Counted from the stretch's first letter, positions 35,496-48,993 are shown. The stretch: DNA of 62,169 nt from Photobacterium jeanii (GCF_001650345.1 NZ_LVHF01000031.1:1-62169); one strand, 5' to 3'. The notes: generated by a model not told the origin, from the letters alone. Program-made: numbers and translations.

Positions 35496-38291
35496 TTAGT
35501 GGCGATATTGCTTCGAAGCTTTCACCACATTGTTCATTTCATCGATCAACTCGAACAGTTCAGGCTCGATATCGTCGGTGGAAGCCCCAGCTTTTAGCTC
35601 GGTCTCAATGGTGTGACAGAGCGATTTTAGGCGCGGTACACCGCTGTAGGCACTACTACCATGAAGCTTGTGAATAGGCGGCCATAGCTCGATATCTTTA
35701 CCGTCTAGCGCTTCATTCACTAACATCTCAACTTCCGGCATGTAATCGAGCAGCATTTGCAGCATGTCTCTGGCTAAGTCTTCTTTACCTGCCGCTTGCT
35801 TCAAGGCTAAATCCCAATCCCAGCTGACATTCGTGTTGACCTTTTCGACAGCCGGTTGGTCTGTGACCGGAGTAAACTCGGCGTCCTCAATCGTTCCTTC
35901 ATCCACAGATTGGCTGTGGTGGTTGTCGTTGCTGGTGGTCCACTTCGCCAACATCTGCTGCAGAATATGTTCTTCAATTGGCTTGGTGAGGTAATCATCC
36001 ATACCAGCATTGAGCAGACGCTCGCGCTCACCCGCCATAGCATGAGCGGTAACCGCAATCACTGGGGTGGTGTGGTTGAGCTCGGTTTTGCGGATTTCTT
36101 GACAAGCGGTTACCCCGTCCATTTCTGGCATCTGGATATCCATGAACACCAAATCGAAATCTTTCTGATGGGCGTACTCCACCGCCTTACGACCACCAGT
36201 GGCGGTGATCACGGTTTCAACCCGCTCGCTCAATAGTGCAGAGATCAGTTTTAAGTTCGCTGGGTTATCATCCACCGCCATCACTGTCAGTGGCAAGATC
36301 GCAGGCTCGCCCTCAGGTAGCAGTGGTACTTCTGGCTCTTGGCTCAGTTCATTACTTCCTGCCAGTGCTTCAAACAGTTTTCGCTGTGGAAGCGGTTTAC
36401 CAAGACACGCTGAGACTCCAGATGCCAACAAGCGCTCTGATAGAGCAAGCTCTGTCGCTGGCAGACTGACAATCACTTTGTCGGCGATCTGCTCGGCTTT
36501 AAAGACGTTATCGAGCAAGGTCGCGATTGGTGGTTGTTCCCCTGGCGCTAAGCTCAACAAGGCAAATTGGTGCTGCTCAAGATCGTCATCTGGCATGGTT
36601 GAGCGATAAGTCACTTGCAGACCAGCACTGATCAAGCGTTGCTGGGTTATCGATGCGGCTTGCATGTTTGGTTCGATCAATAGCAGCTTCATACCGACTA
36701 AGCTTGCTGTATCAATCGGTTGTGACACTGGCAGATCGGTTTTCAGCAGACGTAGACTAAACCAGAAGGTTGAACCTTGGTGCAGACGACTGGTTAGGCT
36801 GATTTCGCCGCCCATCTGCGTGACCAGTTTCTGGGTGATCACCAAACCTAGACCTGTACCACCGTAGCGGCGTGAAATGCTGGCATCGGCTTGGCTAAAG
36901 GCTTGGAATAACTGGGCTTGTTGACGCTCAGAAATACCGATACCAGTATCGCGAACCACAAATTGCAGTTCGACGTTTTCATCTTTGTCGGCTTTGAGCT
37001 CCACCGAAACATCGATGTTGCCACGCTCGGTAAATTTAACTGCGTTACCGATCAGGTTAGTCAGTACCTGTTGGATACGTAGAGGGTCACCAATTAAGCC
37101 GGTTGGAATACGCTCGTCGATCTTCAGGGTCAGCTCAAGGCCTTTTTCGTGGGCACTTGGCGCTAGTAAGCGCATCACTTCATCGAGCGATTCGGTAAAG
37201 TCGAATGGAATGTTTTCCAAGAGCAGTTTACCGGCTTCCAGTTTCGAGAAGTCGAGGATGTCATTGATGATGGTCAGCAGGTTGTTAGCTGACTTCTCAA
37301 TGGTTTGCAGATAATCCTGTTGGCTGGTGCTGAGGCGTGTTTTCAGCATTTGGCGGGTAAAGCCAATCACACCGTTAAGCGGGGTGCGAAGCTCGTGCGA
37401 CATATTCGCCAAGAATTCTGATTTCACACGGGCCGCTTCTTGGGCGCGTTTTTTGGCAATGTCGAGCTCGACGTTTTGAATTTCGAGCTGCTCTAGGGTC
37501 TCTCGTAAATCAGAGGTTGCCTGATCGATGCTTTGCTGCATTTCGATGTGGTATTCCGCCAGCGAAATTGCCATCGCATTGATCCCGTTTTTCAAGGTAT
37601 CCAGCTCACCCAATAATTGCCCTTCGATACGGATATCAAGGTGACCACGACGAATACGGTCAACTACGCTTACCATATGGGAGATAGGACGGGTCACATC
37701 TTGCATTAGGCGGAAAGCGAACAGCCCTGATAGCGTCAAGCCAAGCAGTAGCACCATCAAGGCGGTAAAGACTTCTTGGTATTGCTGTAGGCGCAGGCTG
37801 CTGAGATCCATTTCAATGGCAATGTAGCCAAGGATACGTTCTTGACCTTGGATCCCAGATAGCTGACCAAATTGGCTTTCACTGATGATCGGCGCGCGCA
37901 AGATCATCGAGTTTTCATTCAAGCGGGTATTGAGCAGTAGCGGGATCGGCTCATCGTCAGGATACATCAAAGCCTCGAAATTACGATGGAAGTTCGAGGT
38001 CACAAAGAGTTCGTTATCGGCGTCAAACACCGCGATACTACGAATAATTTGTGAATGTTTACGGTGGGCGTAACCAATTAACCGACGCACCGCTTCACGG
38101 TTGTCTTTGGTCATGCCGAATTCGGTCGAAATAGCGAGAGGTTCAATGATGCTGGCACCGGTCGACACCAGTTGGTGTTCCAAGTCCTGATAGCGGCTCA
38201 TGGTGAAAAAAGCGCTTAAAAGTAAGCCGATAATCAGCGTCGGTGCTAATGTCAGGGTGAAAACCCTGGCACGAAGTCCATATTTGGTCAT
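35496..38291 (-). CDS. barA: Hybrid sensor histidine kinase BarA
   Basis: This 931-aa tripartite sensor (VarS in Vibrio, GacS in Pseudomonas) phosphorylates UvrY/VarA to drive the Csr small RNAs. In order: membrane segments at about 11-31 and 174-194 around a periplasmic domain; HAMP at 195-247; dimerisation domain with SEFLANMSHELRTPLNG (His299); ATPase with Asn416, DTGIGIS (448-454) and GGTGLGL (477-483); a degenerate receiver at about 533-645 lacking an evident phospho-aspartate; a receiver with FMDIQMPEMDG (Asp718); and an Hpt domain with HKLHGSS (His874). The ATG at 38291 begins MTKYGLRARV; upstream sequence in frame is unlike the family. It is divergent from rlmD as in E. coli. csrA, its indirect target, lies at 61.5 kb. 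Confidence 0.95.
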   Translation of the reverse strand: MTKYGLRARVFTLTLAPTLIIGLLLSAFFTMSRYQDLEHQLVSTGASIIEPLAISTEFGMTKDNREAVRRLIGYAHRKHSQIIRSIAVFDADNELFVTSNFHRNFEALMYPDDEPIPLLLNTRLNENSMILRAPIISESQFGQLSGIQGQERILGYIAIEMDLSSLRLQQYQEVFTALMVLLLGLTLSGLFAFRLMQDVTRPISHMVSVVDRIRRGHLDIRIEGQLLGELDTLKNGINAMAISLAEYHIEMQQSIDQATSDLRETLEQLEIQNVELDIAKKRAQEAARVKSEFLANMSHELRTPLNGVIGFTRQMLKTRLSTSQQDYLQTIEKSANNLLTIINDILDFSKLEAGKLLLENIPFDFTESLDEVMRLLAPSAHEKGLELTLKIDERIPTGLIGDPLRIQQVLTNLIGNAVKFTERGNIDVSVELKADKDENVELQFVVRDTGIGISERQQAQLFQAFSQADASISRRYGGTGLGLVITQKLVTQMGGEISLTSRLHQGSTFWFSLRLLKTDLPVSQPIDTASLVGMKLLLIEPNMQAASITQQRLISAGLQVTYRSTMPDDDLEQHQFALLSLAPGEQPPIATLLDNVFKAEQIADKVIVSLPATELALSERLLASGVSACLGKPLPQRKLFEALAGSNELSQEPEVPLLPEGEPAILPLTVMAVDDNPANLKLISALLSERVETVITATGGRKAVEYAHQKDFDLVFMDIQMPEMDGVTACQEIRKTELNHTTPVIAVTAHAMAGERERLLNAGMDDYLTKPIEEHILQQMLAKWTTSNDNHHSQSVDEGTIEDAEFTPVTDQPAVEKVNTNVSWDWDLALKQAAGKEDLARDMLQMLLDYMPEVEMLVNEALDGKDIELWPPIHKLHGSSAYSGVPRLKSLCHTIETELKAGASTDDIEPELFELIDEMNNVVKASKQYRH

Positions 38292-38413
38292 GGTTCTCTT
38301 AATTACAAGAATGCGATTCTGTGGGAGAATTGGCGTCCATCTGTGGCCCATAGCTTAATGAAACTCGGGTCATTCGACAAATTCTCAATGTCTGAACAGT
38401 GAGCGAAACACCT

Positions 38414-39736
38414 ATGGCACGCTTTTTTAAGCCTCAAAAACGAAAAATTACCGACACTAAGCACAAGGAAATTCAGATCAGTCGCTTAGACCACCTTGGC
38501 GCGGGAGTGGGCCACCTGAATAAAAAGCCGGTATTTGTTGACGGTTTGCTGCCGGGCGAAAAAGCTGTTGTTCAGTTAACAGAAGACAAAAAACAGTACG
38601 CGCGCGCGACTGTAATTAAACGTCTAACCGATAATGCAGACCGTATTAAACCGCATTGTGCTATCTATGACCAGTGCGGTGGTTGTAACTTGCAGCATTT
38701 ATCTCATCCGGCACAAGTTAAAGCCAAGCAGCAATCGCTGGGCGAGCTAATGTCTAAGTTCGCGAAAGCGGATTTTACCGAGCAACAAGCCGAGCCAATT
38801 GTGGCGAATGAATGGCAATATCGCCGTTGTGCTCGCTTCGCGGTTAAGCTCGATAAAAAAGGGCAACTCGCGTTTGGCTTTCGCAAAAAGCAAAGTAAAG
38901 ACATTGTTGAAGTTCAGCAGTGCCCAGTATTGGCGCAAGGATTAAATGAACTTTTGCCACAATTACGCACTCTGTTAAGCGGACTTAAAGGCAAAAAGCA
39001 TGTTGGTCATGTGGAGCTAACTCAAGCTGACAATGGCCGCGTGTTGTTGATCCGCCACTTACAGCCGTTTAACGACCAAGACAGTGCTAAGATCCTCGCT
39101 TTTGCTGAGCAACATGACTTGATGCTGTTTTTGGCACCAAGCAGTGATGAATTGAAGCATTGCCGTGGTGACAAGCCGTTGTATCGCTTGGAAGACATTA
39201 ACCTGACATTTTCTCCGAAAGACTTTATTCAGGTGAATGCGAGCGTGAACCAAACTATGGTGGCGCAAGCCATCGAGTGGTTGGATGTTCAGGCGGACGA
39301 TAGGGTGCTTGATCTATTCTGTGGGTTAGGTAATTTCAGTTTACCGTTGGCGAAGCGCGCAAAAGCGCTGGTCGGTGTTGAAGGTGTCGATGAAATGGTT
39401 CATCGTGCTGCAAATAACGCCGAACAAAACGGTATTAACAACGCAACCTTCTACCAAGCAAACTTGGAAGAGGACGTTACTTTGTTATCATGGGCCAAAG
39501 AGCCATTTAATAAAATATTACTCGACCCTGCACGCGCAGGCGCAGCAGGGGTAATGCAGCATGTGATTGCGCTTCAACCACAACGAGTGGTGTATGTGTC
39601 GTGTAATCCGGCAACCTTGGCACGAGACAGCCAGCCATTGCTGCAACAAGGTTATCAGTTGGAACGCTTAGGTATGATGGATATGTTCCCACATACCGGG
39701 CATTTAGAATCAATGGCGTTGTTTGTAAAAGCTTAA
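38414..39736 (+). CDS. rlmD: 23S rRNA (uracil-1939-C5) methyltransferase
   Basis: This 440-aa SAM-dependent methyltransferase (RumA) has an N-terminal TRAM domain (IQISRLDHLGAGVGHLNKKP), a [4Fe-4S] cysteine cluster (CAIYDQCGGCNLQH plus the later CPVL), and the RNA m5U methyltransferase domain with VLDLFCGLGNFSLPLA and the catalytic VYVSCNPATLARD. An in-frame GTG at 38399 is possible. The ATG at 38414 (MARFFKPQKRK) matches the E. coli start MAQFY and is preferred. relA follows 33 bases later. Confidence 0.95.
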   Translation: MARFFKPQKRKITDTKHKEIQISRLDHLGAGVGHLNKKPVFVDGLLPGEKAVVQLTEDKKQYARATVIKRLTDNADRIKPHCAIYDQCGGCNLQHLSHPAQVKAKQQSLGELMSKFAKADFTEQQAEPIVANEWQYRRCARFAVKLDKKGQLAFGFRKKQSKDIVEVQQCPVLAQGLNELLPQLRTLLSGLKGKKHVGHVELTQADNGRVLLIRHLQPFNDQDSAKILAFAEQHDLMLFLAPSSDELKHCRGDKPLYRLEDINLTFSPKDFIQVNASVNQTMVAQAIEWLDVQADDRVLDLFCGLGNFSLPLAKRAKALVGVEGVDEMVHRAANNAEQNGINNATFYQANLEEDVTLLSWAKEPFNKILLDPARAGAAGVMQHVIALQPQRVVYVSCNPATLARDSQPLLQQGYQLERLGMMDMFPHTGHLESMALFVKA

Positions 39737-39769
39737 TCGCCATTACCGAAAGCAAAACAGGACAGAATA

Positions 39770-41995
39770 ATGGTCGCAGTTCGCGGTGCGCACTTAAAGG
39801 AAAACGATACATTTGAGCTAGCAGCATGGGTTGAGAGTTTGCAGCAGGATGCGAAAACCTCAAAACGTCTGTTAAAAACCTATCAGCATTGTATCGACAT
39901 AACATCAAAGGAAGAATCAGCGACGCTGCTGTTGTGGCGTGGCCGTGAAATGGTCGAAATCTTGGTGACCTTAAGCATGGACACCGAGACGTTAGTTGCC
40001 GCTTTACTTTGCCCTATCGTGGAAGCGGGTATCTATCCGCTTGAGCAAGTGAAGGAAGACTACAACACCGCCATCATGCAATTGGCGGCGGGGGTTGAGC
40101 AAATGGCAGCGATCCGCCATTTGAGTGCGACCACTGAAGGGGCTTCGCAATCGATCCAAGTCGATAATATTCGCCGTATGTTGCTGTCGATGGTGGATGA
40201 TTTCCGCTGCGTGGTGATCAAGCTGGCTGAACGTATTTGTCACTTACGCGAAGTGAAAGACGAGCCGGATGAGGTGCGTCGCGCTGCTGCTAAAGAGTGT
40301 GCCAATATCTATGCGCCGCTGGCGAACCGCTTGGGTATTGGTCAGCTTAAGTGGGAAATCGAAGATTACGCGTTCCGCTACAAGCACCCTGATACGTACA
40401 AACGCATTGCTAAACAGTTGTCTGAGCGTCGTATTGTCCGTGAGCAATACATCGAGCACTTCGTCACGGATTTAGCGGACTCGATGAAGAGCGCCCATAT
40501 CAATGCGGAAGTGCAAGGTCGTCCGAAGCATATCTATAGCATCTGGCGTAAGATGCAGAAGAAGAACCTTGAGTTTGATGAGCTATTCGATGTGCGTGCG
40601 GTACGTATCATTGCTGATCAACTGCAAGACTGTTATGCCGCGCTAGGGGTTGTGCACACCAAATATCGTCATCTGCCAAAAGAGTTTGATGACTATGTGG
40701 CGAATCCAAAGCCGAACGGCTACCAGTCGATCCACACTGTGGTGCTTGGCCCTGAAGGCAAGACGATTGAAATCCAGATCCGTACCAAGCAAATGCACGA
40801 AGAGTCGGAACTGGGTGTGGCTGCCCACTGGAAATACAAAGAAGGCACCACAGGGAGTAAGTCTGCTTACGATGAGAAAATCGAGTGGCTGCGTAAACTA
40901 CTGGCATGGCAAGAAGAGATGTCAGATTCTGGTGAGATGCTCGATGAGCTTCGTAGCCAAGTGTTTGATGATCGTGTGTATGCCTTTACGCCAAAAGGGG
41001 ATGTGGTTGATTTGCCAATGAATGCCACGCCGCTTGATTTTGCTTACCATATTCACTCAGAAGTGGGTCACCGCTGTATTGGTGCTAAAGTCGAGGGGCG
41101 TATCGTACCGTTCACCTACCACCTACAAATGGGTGATCAGGTCGAAATCATTACCCAGAAAGAGCCGAACCCTTCTCGTGATTGGTTGAACCCTAACTTG
41201 GGCTTTGTGACCTCGAGTCGTGCCCGTGCCAAGGTACATGCGTGGTTCCGCAAACAAGCGCGTGATAAAAACCAAGTCGCAGGGCGTGAAATCTTGGACG
41301 CTGAGCTACACAAGATCGGCGCAACCATGAAAGATGCCGAAGCCTATGCGCTGAAGCGTTTTAATGCGAGTTCGCTTGATGAGCTGTATGTGGGGATCGG
41401 TAGTGGTGACTTGCGCATCAACCAAGTGATCAACCACATCAACACTTTGGCAAATAAACCGACCGCGGAAGAAGAAGACAAGCAACTGCTTGATAAACTG
41501 ACGGAAGCGAGCGAGAAGAGCAGCACCAGTGCGCAGAAGCCACAGCGTGATGCCGTGGTGGTTGAAGGGGTTGATAACCTGATGACCCACTTGGCGCGTT
41601 GCTGTCAGCCGATCCCGGGCGATGACATTACCGGTTTTGTTACCCAAGGGCGTGGTATTTCGGTGCACCGCAGCGATTGTGAGCAGCTTGAAGAGTTGCG
41701 CCATCATGCGCCTGAGCGTTTGATCAAAACGGTTTGGGGCGGTGGCTTTGTTGGTAACTATAATATCACCGTGCGTGTGATTGCTTCTGAGCGTAATGGT
41801 TTGATCAAAGAGCTAACCAATACCTTAGCCAATGAAAAAACCAAAGTATCGGGCATGAAGAACCGTATCGACTACAAGAAACAAGTGTCGATCATGGACT
41901 TCGAGCTTGAGCTGACCGATTTAGAAGTGCTGGCGAAGGTCATCAAGCGTCTTGAGCAAGTGAAAGACGTCGCTGAAGTAAAACGCTTGTACTAA
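39770..41995 (+). CDS. relA: GTP pyrophosphokinase RelA
   Basis: This 741-aa stringent-response synthetase makes (p)ppGpp on stalled ribosomes with uncharged tRNA. The N-terminal pseudo-hydrolase region lacks the HD motif (AALLCPIVEAGIYPLEQVKE where SpoT has HDxxED), as expected of RelA. The synthetase motif is NGYQSIHTVVLGPEGKTIEI with QIRTKQMHEESELG. The TGS domain (YAFTPKGDVVDLPMNATPLD), the zinc-finger-like region (LARCCQPIPGDDITGFV) and the C-terminal ACT domain follow. The order rlmD-relA-mazG matches gammaproteobacteria. A terminator follows at 42026. Confidence 0.97.
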   Translation: MVAVRGAHLKENDTFELAAWVESLQQDAKTSKRLLKTYQHCIDITSKEESATLLLWRGREMVEILVTLSMDTETLVAALLCPIVEAGIYPLEQVKEDYNTAIMQLAAGVEQMAAIRHLSATTEGASQSIQVDNIRRMLLSMVDDFRCVVIKLAERICHLREVKDEPDEVRRAAAKECANIYAPLANRLGIGQLKWEIEDYAFRYKHPDTYKRIAKQLSERRIVREQYIEHFVTDLADSMKSAHINAEVQGRPKHIYSIWRKMQKKNLEFDELFDVRAVRIIADQLQDCYAALGVVHTKYRHLPKEFDDYVANPKPNGYQSIHTVVLGPEGKTIEIQIRTKQMHEESELGVAAHWKYKEGTTGSKSAYDEKIEWLRKLLAWQEEMSDSGEMLDELRSQVFDDRVYAFTPKGDVVDLPMNATPLDFAYHIHSEVGHRCIGAKVEGRIVPFTYHLQMGDQVEIITQKEPNPSRDWLNPNLGFVTSSRARAKVHAWFRKQARDKNQVAGREILDAELHKIGATMKDAEAYALKRFNASSLDELYVGIGSGDLRINQVINHINTLANKPTAEEEDKQLLDKLTEASEKSSTSAQKPQRDAVVVEGVDNLMTHLARCCQPIPGDDITGFVTQGRGISVHRSDCEQLEELRHHAPERLIKTVWGGGFVGNYNITVRVIASERNGLIKELTNTLANEKTKVSGMKNRIDYKKQVSIMDFELELTDLEVLAKVIKRLEQVKDVAEVKRLY

Positions 41996-42025
41996 GTGCG
42001 AATCGCGTTAGCCTTAATTACACTC

Positions 42026-42052
42026 AACGGGAAGCCAATGGCTTCCCGTTTT
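42026..42052 (+). terminator. Rho-independent terminator of relA
   Basis: An 11-bp perfect stem AACGGGAAGCC/GGCTTCCCGTT (42026-42036 with 42040-42050) has an AAT loop. The T-run is short (TTTT), so some read-through into mazG is possible. Confidence 0.88.
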
Positions 42053-42090
42053 GTCATTTGAAAATTTATTACATCATAAGAGAGCCCCCT

Positions 42091-42930
42091 ATGAGCGCCC
42101 CACAATCTCCATCTTCTTCATCGCAGACAGCGACTCACCCTATGGCGCAATTGCTTGAAATCATGGCGACCCTACGTGACCCACAAAAAGGTTGCCCGTG
42201 GGATATCAAGCAGACTTTTGATTCCATTGTGCCGTACACCATTGAAGAAGCGTATGAAGTGGCCGATGCTATTCACCAGCAAGATTGGCAGGACGTGAAA
42301 GGGGAGTTGGGGGATCTGCTGTTCCAAGTGGTGTTTTATTGTCAGATGGCGAAAGAGCAGGGTTTGTTTGATTTTGATGACGTGGTCGCAGGGTTAAACG
42401 AGAAACTGACGCGTCGTCATCCGCATGTGTTCGATGAGCAAGAATTTAGCGATGAAGCGGCGATTAATGCGAATTGGGAAGCAGAAAAAGCCAAAGAGCG
42501 TGAGCAAAAAGGGCAGGATCCGAGTGTATTGGCTAATATACCTTTAGCCTTGCCCGCATTAAGCCGCGCAGAAAAAATACAACGCCGTTGTGCCAAGCAC
42601 GGTTTTGATTGGGATACCCTGGGTCCAGTCGTGGATAAAGTGCGCGAAGAGATCGACGAAGTGATGGATGAAGTCGTCCAAATCGCCCCCGATCAAACCA
42701 AGATTGCCGAAGAAGTTGGTGATTTGTTATTTGCGACCGTGAACTTGAGTCGCCATCTGGAGGTCAACCCAGAGCAGGCTTTGCAGCAAGCAAATAAAAA
42801 ATTTGAGCGACGTTTTCGCCAAGTGGAAGAAAATGTGCTAGAACAAAGTCTACGGCTTGAAGAATGTTCATTGGCCCAGCTTGATGCGATTTGGGACCAA
42901 GTAAAACAGCGTGAAAAGGCTAATCAGTGA
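42091..42930 (+). CDS. mazG: Nucleoside triphosphate pyrophosphohydrolase MazG
   Basis: This 279-aa enzyme hydrolyses NTPs to NMPs and pyrophosphate and is implicated in damping stress responses downstream of RelA. Two MazG repeats are visible. The first has RDPQKGCPWDIKQTFDSIVP, YTIEEAYEVADAI and DVKGELGDLLFQVVFY. The second has VREEIDEVMDEV and EEVGDLLFATVNLSRHL. The ATG at 42091 with AGAGAG upstream begins MSAPQSPSSS, a Ser-rich leader of ~20 residues not conserved in E. coli MazG. It is downstream of relA as in E. coli. Confidence 0.95.
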   Translation: MSAPQSPSSSSQTATHPMAQLLEIMATLRDPQKGCPWDIKQTFDSIVPYTIEEAYEVADAIHQQDWQDVKGELGDLLFQVVFYCQMAKEQGLFDFDDVVAGLNEKLTRRHPHVFDEQEFSDEAAINANWEAEKAKEREQKGQDPSVLANIPLALPALSRAEKIQRRCAKHGFDWDTLGPVVDKVREEIDEVMDEVVQIAPDQTKIAEEVGDLLFATVNLSRHLEVNPEQALQQANKKFERRFRQVEENVLEQSLRLEECSLAQLDAIWDQVKQREKANQ

Positions 42931-43069
42931 GCAATGTATACAGCTGGCGAATATTTTGCGAGCAAGGTAGTGGCACTGAAAGTGTTGTAAATTTACACGA
43001 ACAGTTTGTGCAACCGGTATAATTGATTTGAAACAAATAATACTCATGATTGCTGTGATAGTTTTCACG

Positions 43070-43098
43070 TTGTGGCGATAAAAGCTGTCTGGTATGAT
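43070..43098 (+). promoter_or_regulatory. Predicted sigma-70 promoter of pyrG
   Basis: -35 TTGTGG (43070-43075), a 17-base spacer and -10 TATGAT (43093-43098). It lies 54 bases before the pyrG start and would give a leader of about 47 nt. Confidence 0.55.
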
Positions 43099-43116
43099 TA
43101 CTCTCCGTCCAGATAG

Positions 43117-44793
<1,677 letters not shown>

Positions 44794-44803
44794 GGATTAC
44801 TGG

Positions 44804-44836
44804 TAGCAGTAGCGGGGGATGCTACTGCTATTTTTT
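44804..44836 (+). terminator. Rho-independent terminator of pyrG
   Basis: A 10-bp perfect stem TAGCAGTAGC/GCTACTGCTA (44804-44813 with 44821-44830) is followed by six T. Confidence 0.9.
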
Positions 44837-44845
44837 AGCTTTTAA

Positions 44846-46174
<1,329 letters not shown>

Positions 46175-46209
46175 TTCTTCATTGAATTAACTTTAACTTA
46201 AGATTGCCA

Positions 46210-46238
46210 AACCGCCTCAATAGAGGCGGTTTTTTTTA
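46210..46238 (+). terminator. Rho-independent terminator of eno
   Basis: A 9-bp stem AACCGCCTC/GAGGCGGTT (46210-46218 with 46223-46231) is followed by a run of eight T. Confidence 0.94.
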
Positions 46239-46405
46239 TCCCTATCCCCCTCTCTGCCCCTAGTCACCAAACCACTATTGTGGGATGATTAAACCGCTCT
46301 CTGGAACGCCTTGATTTCGATACTGATCGCCCGTTGTGATTGGCTGCTACTCTTGGTAGCAAAGGCGGAAAAGAAACAAAACTAAAATCAATGAGTGAGA
46401 TTTCA

Positions 46406-46681
46406 ATGCGTTTGTTAACTGTACTGATGCTATCAGTGCTGGCTTGGCTACAATATGATTTCTGGTTGGGTAAAAACGGCATGATGGACTACCTTCAAGT
46501 CAAAGATAATGTCGAGATCCAACAGCAGGCCAATGCCGAGTTGGTACAGCGAAACCAACAAATGTATGTCGAAATCTACGATCTCCATCGTGGTGTTGAA
46601 GCGGTGGAAGAGCGTGCCCGTAATGAACTGGGTATGGTTAAGCCGGGCGAAACATTTTTCCGTATTGTTGGCGATAAGTAA
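46406..46681 (+). CDS. ftsB: Cell division protein FtsB
   Basis: This ~91-aa single-pass division protein forms the FtsQLB complex that activates septal wall synthesis. The N-terminal membrane segment (MRLLTVLMLSVLAWLQYDFW) with LGKNGMMDY, the coiled coil (IQQQANAELVQRNQQMYVEI) and the conserved ERARNELGMVKPGETFFRIV are all present. The ATG at 46406 aligns with E. coli FtsB and has a GAGTGAGA stretch upstream; an in-frame ATG at 46391 would add 5 residues. The neighbours ispD, ispF and truD follow as in E. coli. Confidence 0.93.
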   Translation: MRLLTVLMLSVLAWLQYDFWLGKNGMMDYLQVKDNVEIQQQANAELVQRNQQMYVEIYDLHRGVEAVEERARNELGMVKPGETFFRIVGDK

Positions 46682-46730
46682 GCGTTGAACGTGGGCTTAT
46701 CGTCTTTTGATTGATAGTGAACATCGAGAC

Positions 46731-47426
46731 ATGACCCAACAATTCACTGCTGTCGTGCCAGCGGCAGGAGTAGGCAGTCGTATGGCTGCCGACCGACCTA
46801 AGCAGTATTTATCCATTGCGGGTAAAACCATTCTTGAACATACCGTTAACCGCTTACTTAGCCATCCTGCGATTGCTCGAGTAGTGATAGCGATCAGCGC
46901 GACTGATCCGTACTTTTCGACTTTAGCCTTAGGTGACGATCCACGAGTAACCGTGGTTGATGGTGGGGCAGAGCGTGCTGATTCTGTTTTTGCTGGGTTA
47001 GCGCAAGTGGCAGAGGATGATTGGGTCTTGGTACACGATGCTGCTCGCCCGTGTTTACGTCATAGCGACTTAGACGCGTTGATCGCAGGTGCATTGCGCA
47101 GTGATTGCGGTGCGATTTTAGCAGCGCCAGTGCGCGATACCATGAAGCGTGGTAATGGTGCACAAGGTATTGCAACTACGGTAGATCGTGCTGATTTATG
47201 GCACGCACTAACGCCACAAATGTTTAAAGCCGGTGCGCTGCGTAGCGCGCTGGAGACCGCATTACGCCAAGGCGCGACGGTGACTGATGAAGCGTCGGCG
47301 CTTGAGTATTGCGGTCAAACGCCCGCCTTAGTTAAAGGTAGGGCTGATAATATTAAAGTCACGCAGCCAGAAGACTTAGCCTTGGCTGAATTTTATTTGC
47401 AACAATGGGGAAAGGAACAAGCATGA
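46731..47426 (+). CDS. ispD: 2-C-methyl-D-erythritol 4-phosphate cytidylyltransferase
   Basis: This 231-aa enzyme makes CDP-methylerythritol in the MEP isoprenoid pathway. The N-terminal nucleotide-binding motif [20 protein letters not shown], and [17 protein letters not shown] in the middle, are the family hallmarks. The ATG at 46731 begins [15 protein letters not shown]; the frame's earlier start at 46707 is less likely. It overlaps ispF by 4 bases. CTP for the reaction comes from PyrG, encoded 2 kb upstream. Confidence 0.96.
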   Translation: MTQQFTAVVPAAGVGSRMAADRPKQYLSIAGKTILEHTVNRLLSHPAIARVVIAISATDPYFSTLALGDDPRVTVVDGGAERADSVFAGLAQVAEDDWVLVHDAARPCLRHSDLDALIAGALRSDCGAILAAPVRDTMKRGNGAQGIATTVDRADLWHALTPQMFKAGALRSALETALRQGATVTDEASALEYCGQTPALVKGRADNIKVTQPEDLALAEFYLQQWGKEQA

Positions 47427-47902
47427 TGCGAATTGGACACGGTTTCGACGTACACAAATTCGGTGGTGAAGGCCCAGTGATCATCGGTGGTGTTGCTATC
47501 CCATACGAGCAAGGCTTGCTTGCTCATTCCGACGGTGATGTTGCACTGCATGCTGTTAGTGATGCACTGCTTGGTGCTATTGCGGCTGGTGATATCGGTA
47601 AACACTTCCCTGATACCGATGCCGAGTGGGAAGGGGCAGATAGCCGCTTCTTACTGCGTGATGTATACAAAAAAGTAAAAGCAAAAGGTTACCGTCTTGG
47701 TAACCTTGACGTTACTATTATTGCTCAGGCTCCTAAAATGGCACCGCATATTGAAGCGATGTGTCAGGCAATTGCTGAAGACTTAGAAACAGACATCGAA
47801 AATATTAATGTCAAAGCAACCACTTCTGAACGTTTAGGTTTTACTGGACGTAAAGAAGGGATTGCGTGTGAAGCAGTTGTTCTTATTCACAAGGTCGGCT
47901 AA
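47423..47902 (+). CDS. ispF: 2-C-methyl-D-erythritol 2,4-cyclodiphosphate synthase
   Basis: This 159-aa trimeric zinc enzyme is two steps after IspD in the MEP pathway. It has the metal-binding motif [33 protein letters not shown], and [20 protein letters not shown]. The start (ATGATG at 47423) overlaps the ispD stop, with AAAGGAAC upstream. ispE is not in the window, the usual arrangement. Confidence 0.97.
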   Translation: MMRIGHGFDVHKFGGEGPVIIGGVAIPYEQGLLAHSDGDVALHAVSDALLGAIAAGDIGKHFPDTDAEWEGADSRFLLRDVYKKVKAKGYRLGNLDVTIIAQAPKMAPHIEAMCQAIAEDLETDIENINVKATTSERLGFTGRKEGIACEAVVLIHKVG

Positions 47903-47928
47903 CGCGCGGCCAAACACACGGTATTACT

Positions 47929-48993
47929 ATGTCTGATGTAATGGACAACTTCCACTGGCTACATGGTCAGCCAACCAGTCAAGGTGCTATCAAAGTGCTA
48001 CCTGAGCACTTTGTAGTAAAAGAAAACCTTGGCTTTAGCTTTGCCGGTCACGGTGAGCACTTCATGGTGAAAATCCGCAAAGTTGGTGAAAACACCAAGT
48101 ATGTGGTGAACGAGCTGGCAAAAGCCTGTGGTGTAAAATCTCGCGATGTAAGTTGGGCCGGTCTAAAAGACCGTCACGCAGTGACCGAGCAATGGCTGAG
48201 TGTGCATTTACCGGGCAAAGCGGATCCGGACCTATCTCAGTTTGAAGCCGAGCACCCAGGTGTGATTGTGCTAGAAACGGCACGCCACGATAAAAAATTA
48301 CGCCCAGGTGATTTGCAAGGAAACTGGTTCGAGCTGCGTTTAACAGAGCTGGAAGACAGTGCTGATATCCTGCGTCGCTTGGAACAAGTGAAAGCTCTTG
48401 GTGTGCCGAACTACTTTGGTGAGCAACGCTTTGGTCACGGTGGCAATAATGTCGTGAAAGCACGCGCATGGGGTAACGACGAGTTCCGCGTACGCGATAA
48501 AAGCAAGCGTAGCTTTTACCTATCAGCGGCACGTTCATGGTTGTTTAATATGGTGCTATCAGCGCGTATTGAACAGCAAAAAGTACACTCGGTACTTGAG
48601 GGTGATTGCTTGCAAGCACCTGAGCGTAGCGATTTTACTTTAATCGAAGCCGTGTCGGATGAATGGCAAGCGAAAGTTGATGCTGGCGAGTTGGCAATTA
48701 CCATTCCGATGGTGGGTGATAATGCATTGCCGAGTGCGGGTGAAGCAGAAGCGTTTGAAATGGCTGTGATTGAAGCCGAACCACTTTTACTGAAGCTGAT
48801 CCGCGATAACCGTATGCGTCACGAGCGTCGTCCTGCGCTGCTGAAACCAACGGAGTTGGCTTGGCGTCAGGAAGAAAATGACATCGTGGTGTCGTTTGCA
48901 TTACCAGCCGGTTGTTTTGCAACGTCGGTGGTACGCGAGTTAATGCAAGTGCGTGAACAGGAAGGACGTACCTATGCGAATTCTGATCAGTAA
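47929..48993 (+). CDS. truD: tRNA pseudouridine(13) synthase TruD
   Basis: This 354-aa enzyme makes pseudouridine-13 in tRNA-Glu. The catalytic aspartate motif is [16 protein letters not shown] (Asp81), preceded by [17 protein letters not shown] and followed by [17 protein letters not shown]. The start is 26 bases after ispF. surE begins inside its last 20 bases, so the two are coupled. Confidence 0.96.
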   Translation: MSDVMDNFHWLHGQPTSQGAIKVLPEHFVVKENLGFSFAGHGEHFMVKIRKVGENTKYVVNELAKACGVKSRDVSWAGLKDRHAVTEQWLSVHLPGKADPDLSQFEAEHPGVIVLETARHDKKLRPGDLQGNWFELRLTELEDSADILRRLEQVKALGVPNYFGEQRFGHGGNNVVKARAWGNDEFRVRDKSKRSFYLSAARSWLFNMVLSARIEQQKVHSVLEGDCLQAPERSDFTLIEAVSDEWQAKVDAGELAITIPMVGDNALPSAGEAEAFEMAVIEAEPLLLKLIRDNRMRHERRPALLKPTELAWRQEENDIVVSFALPAGCFATSVVRELMQVREQEGRTYANSDQ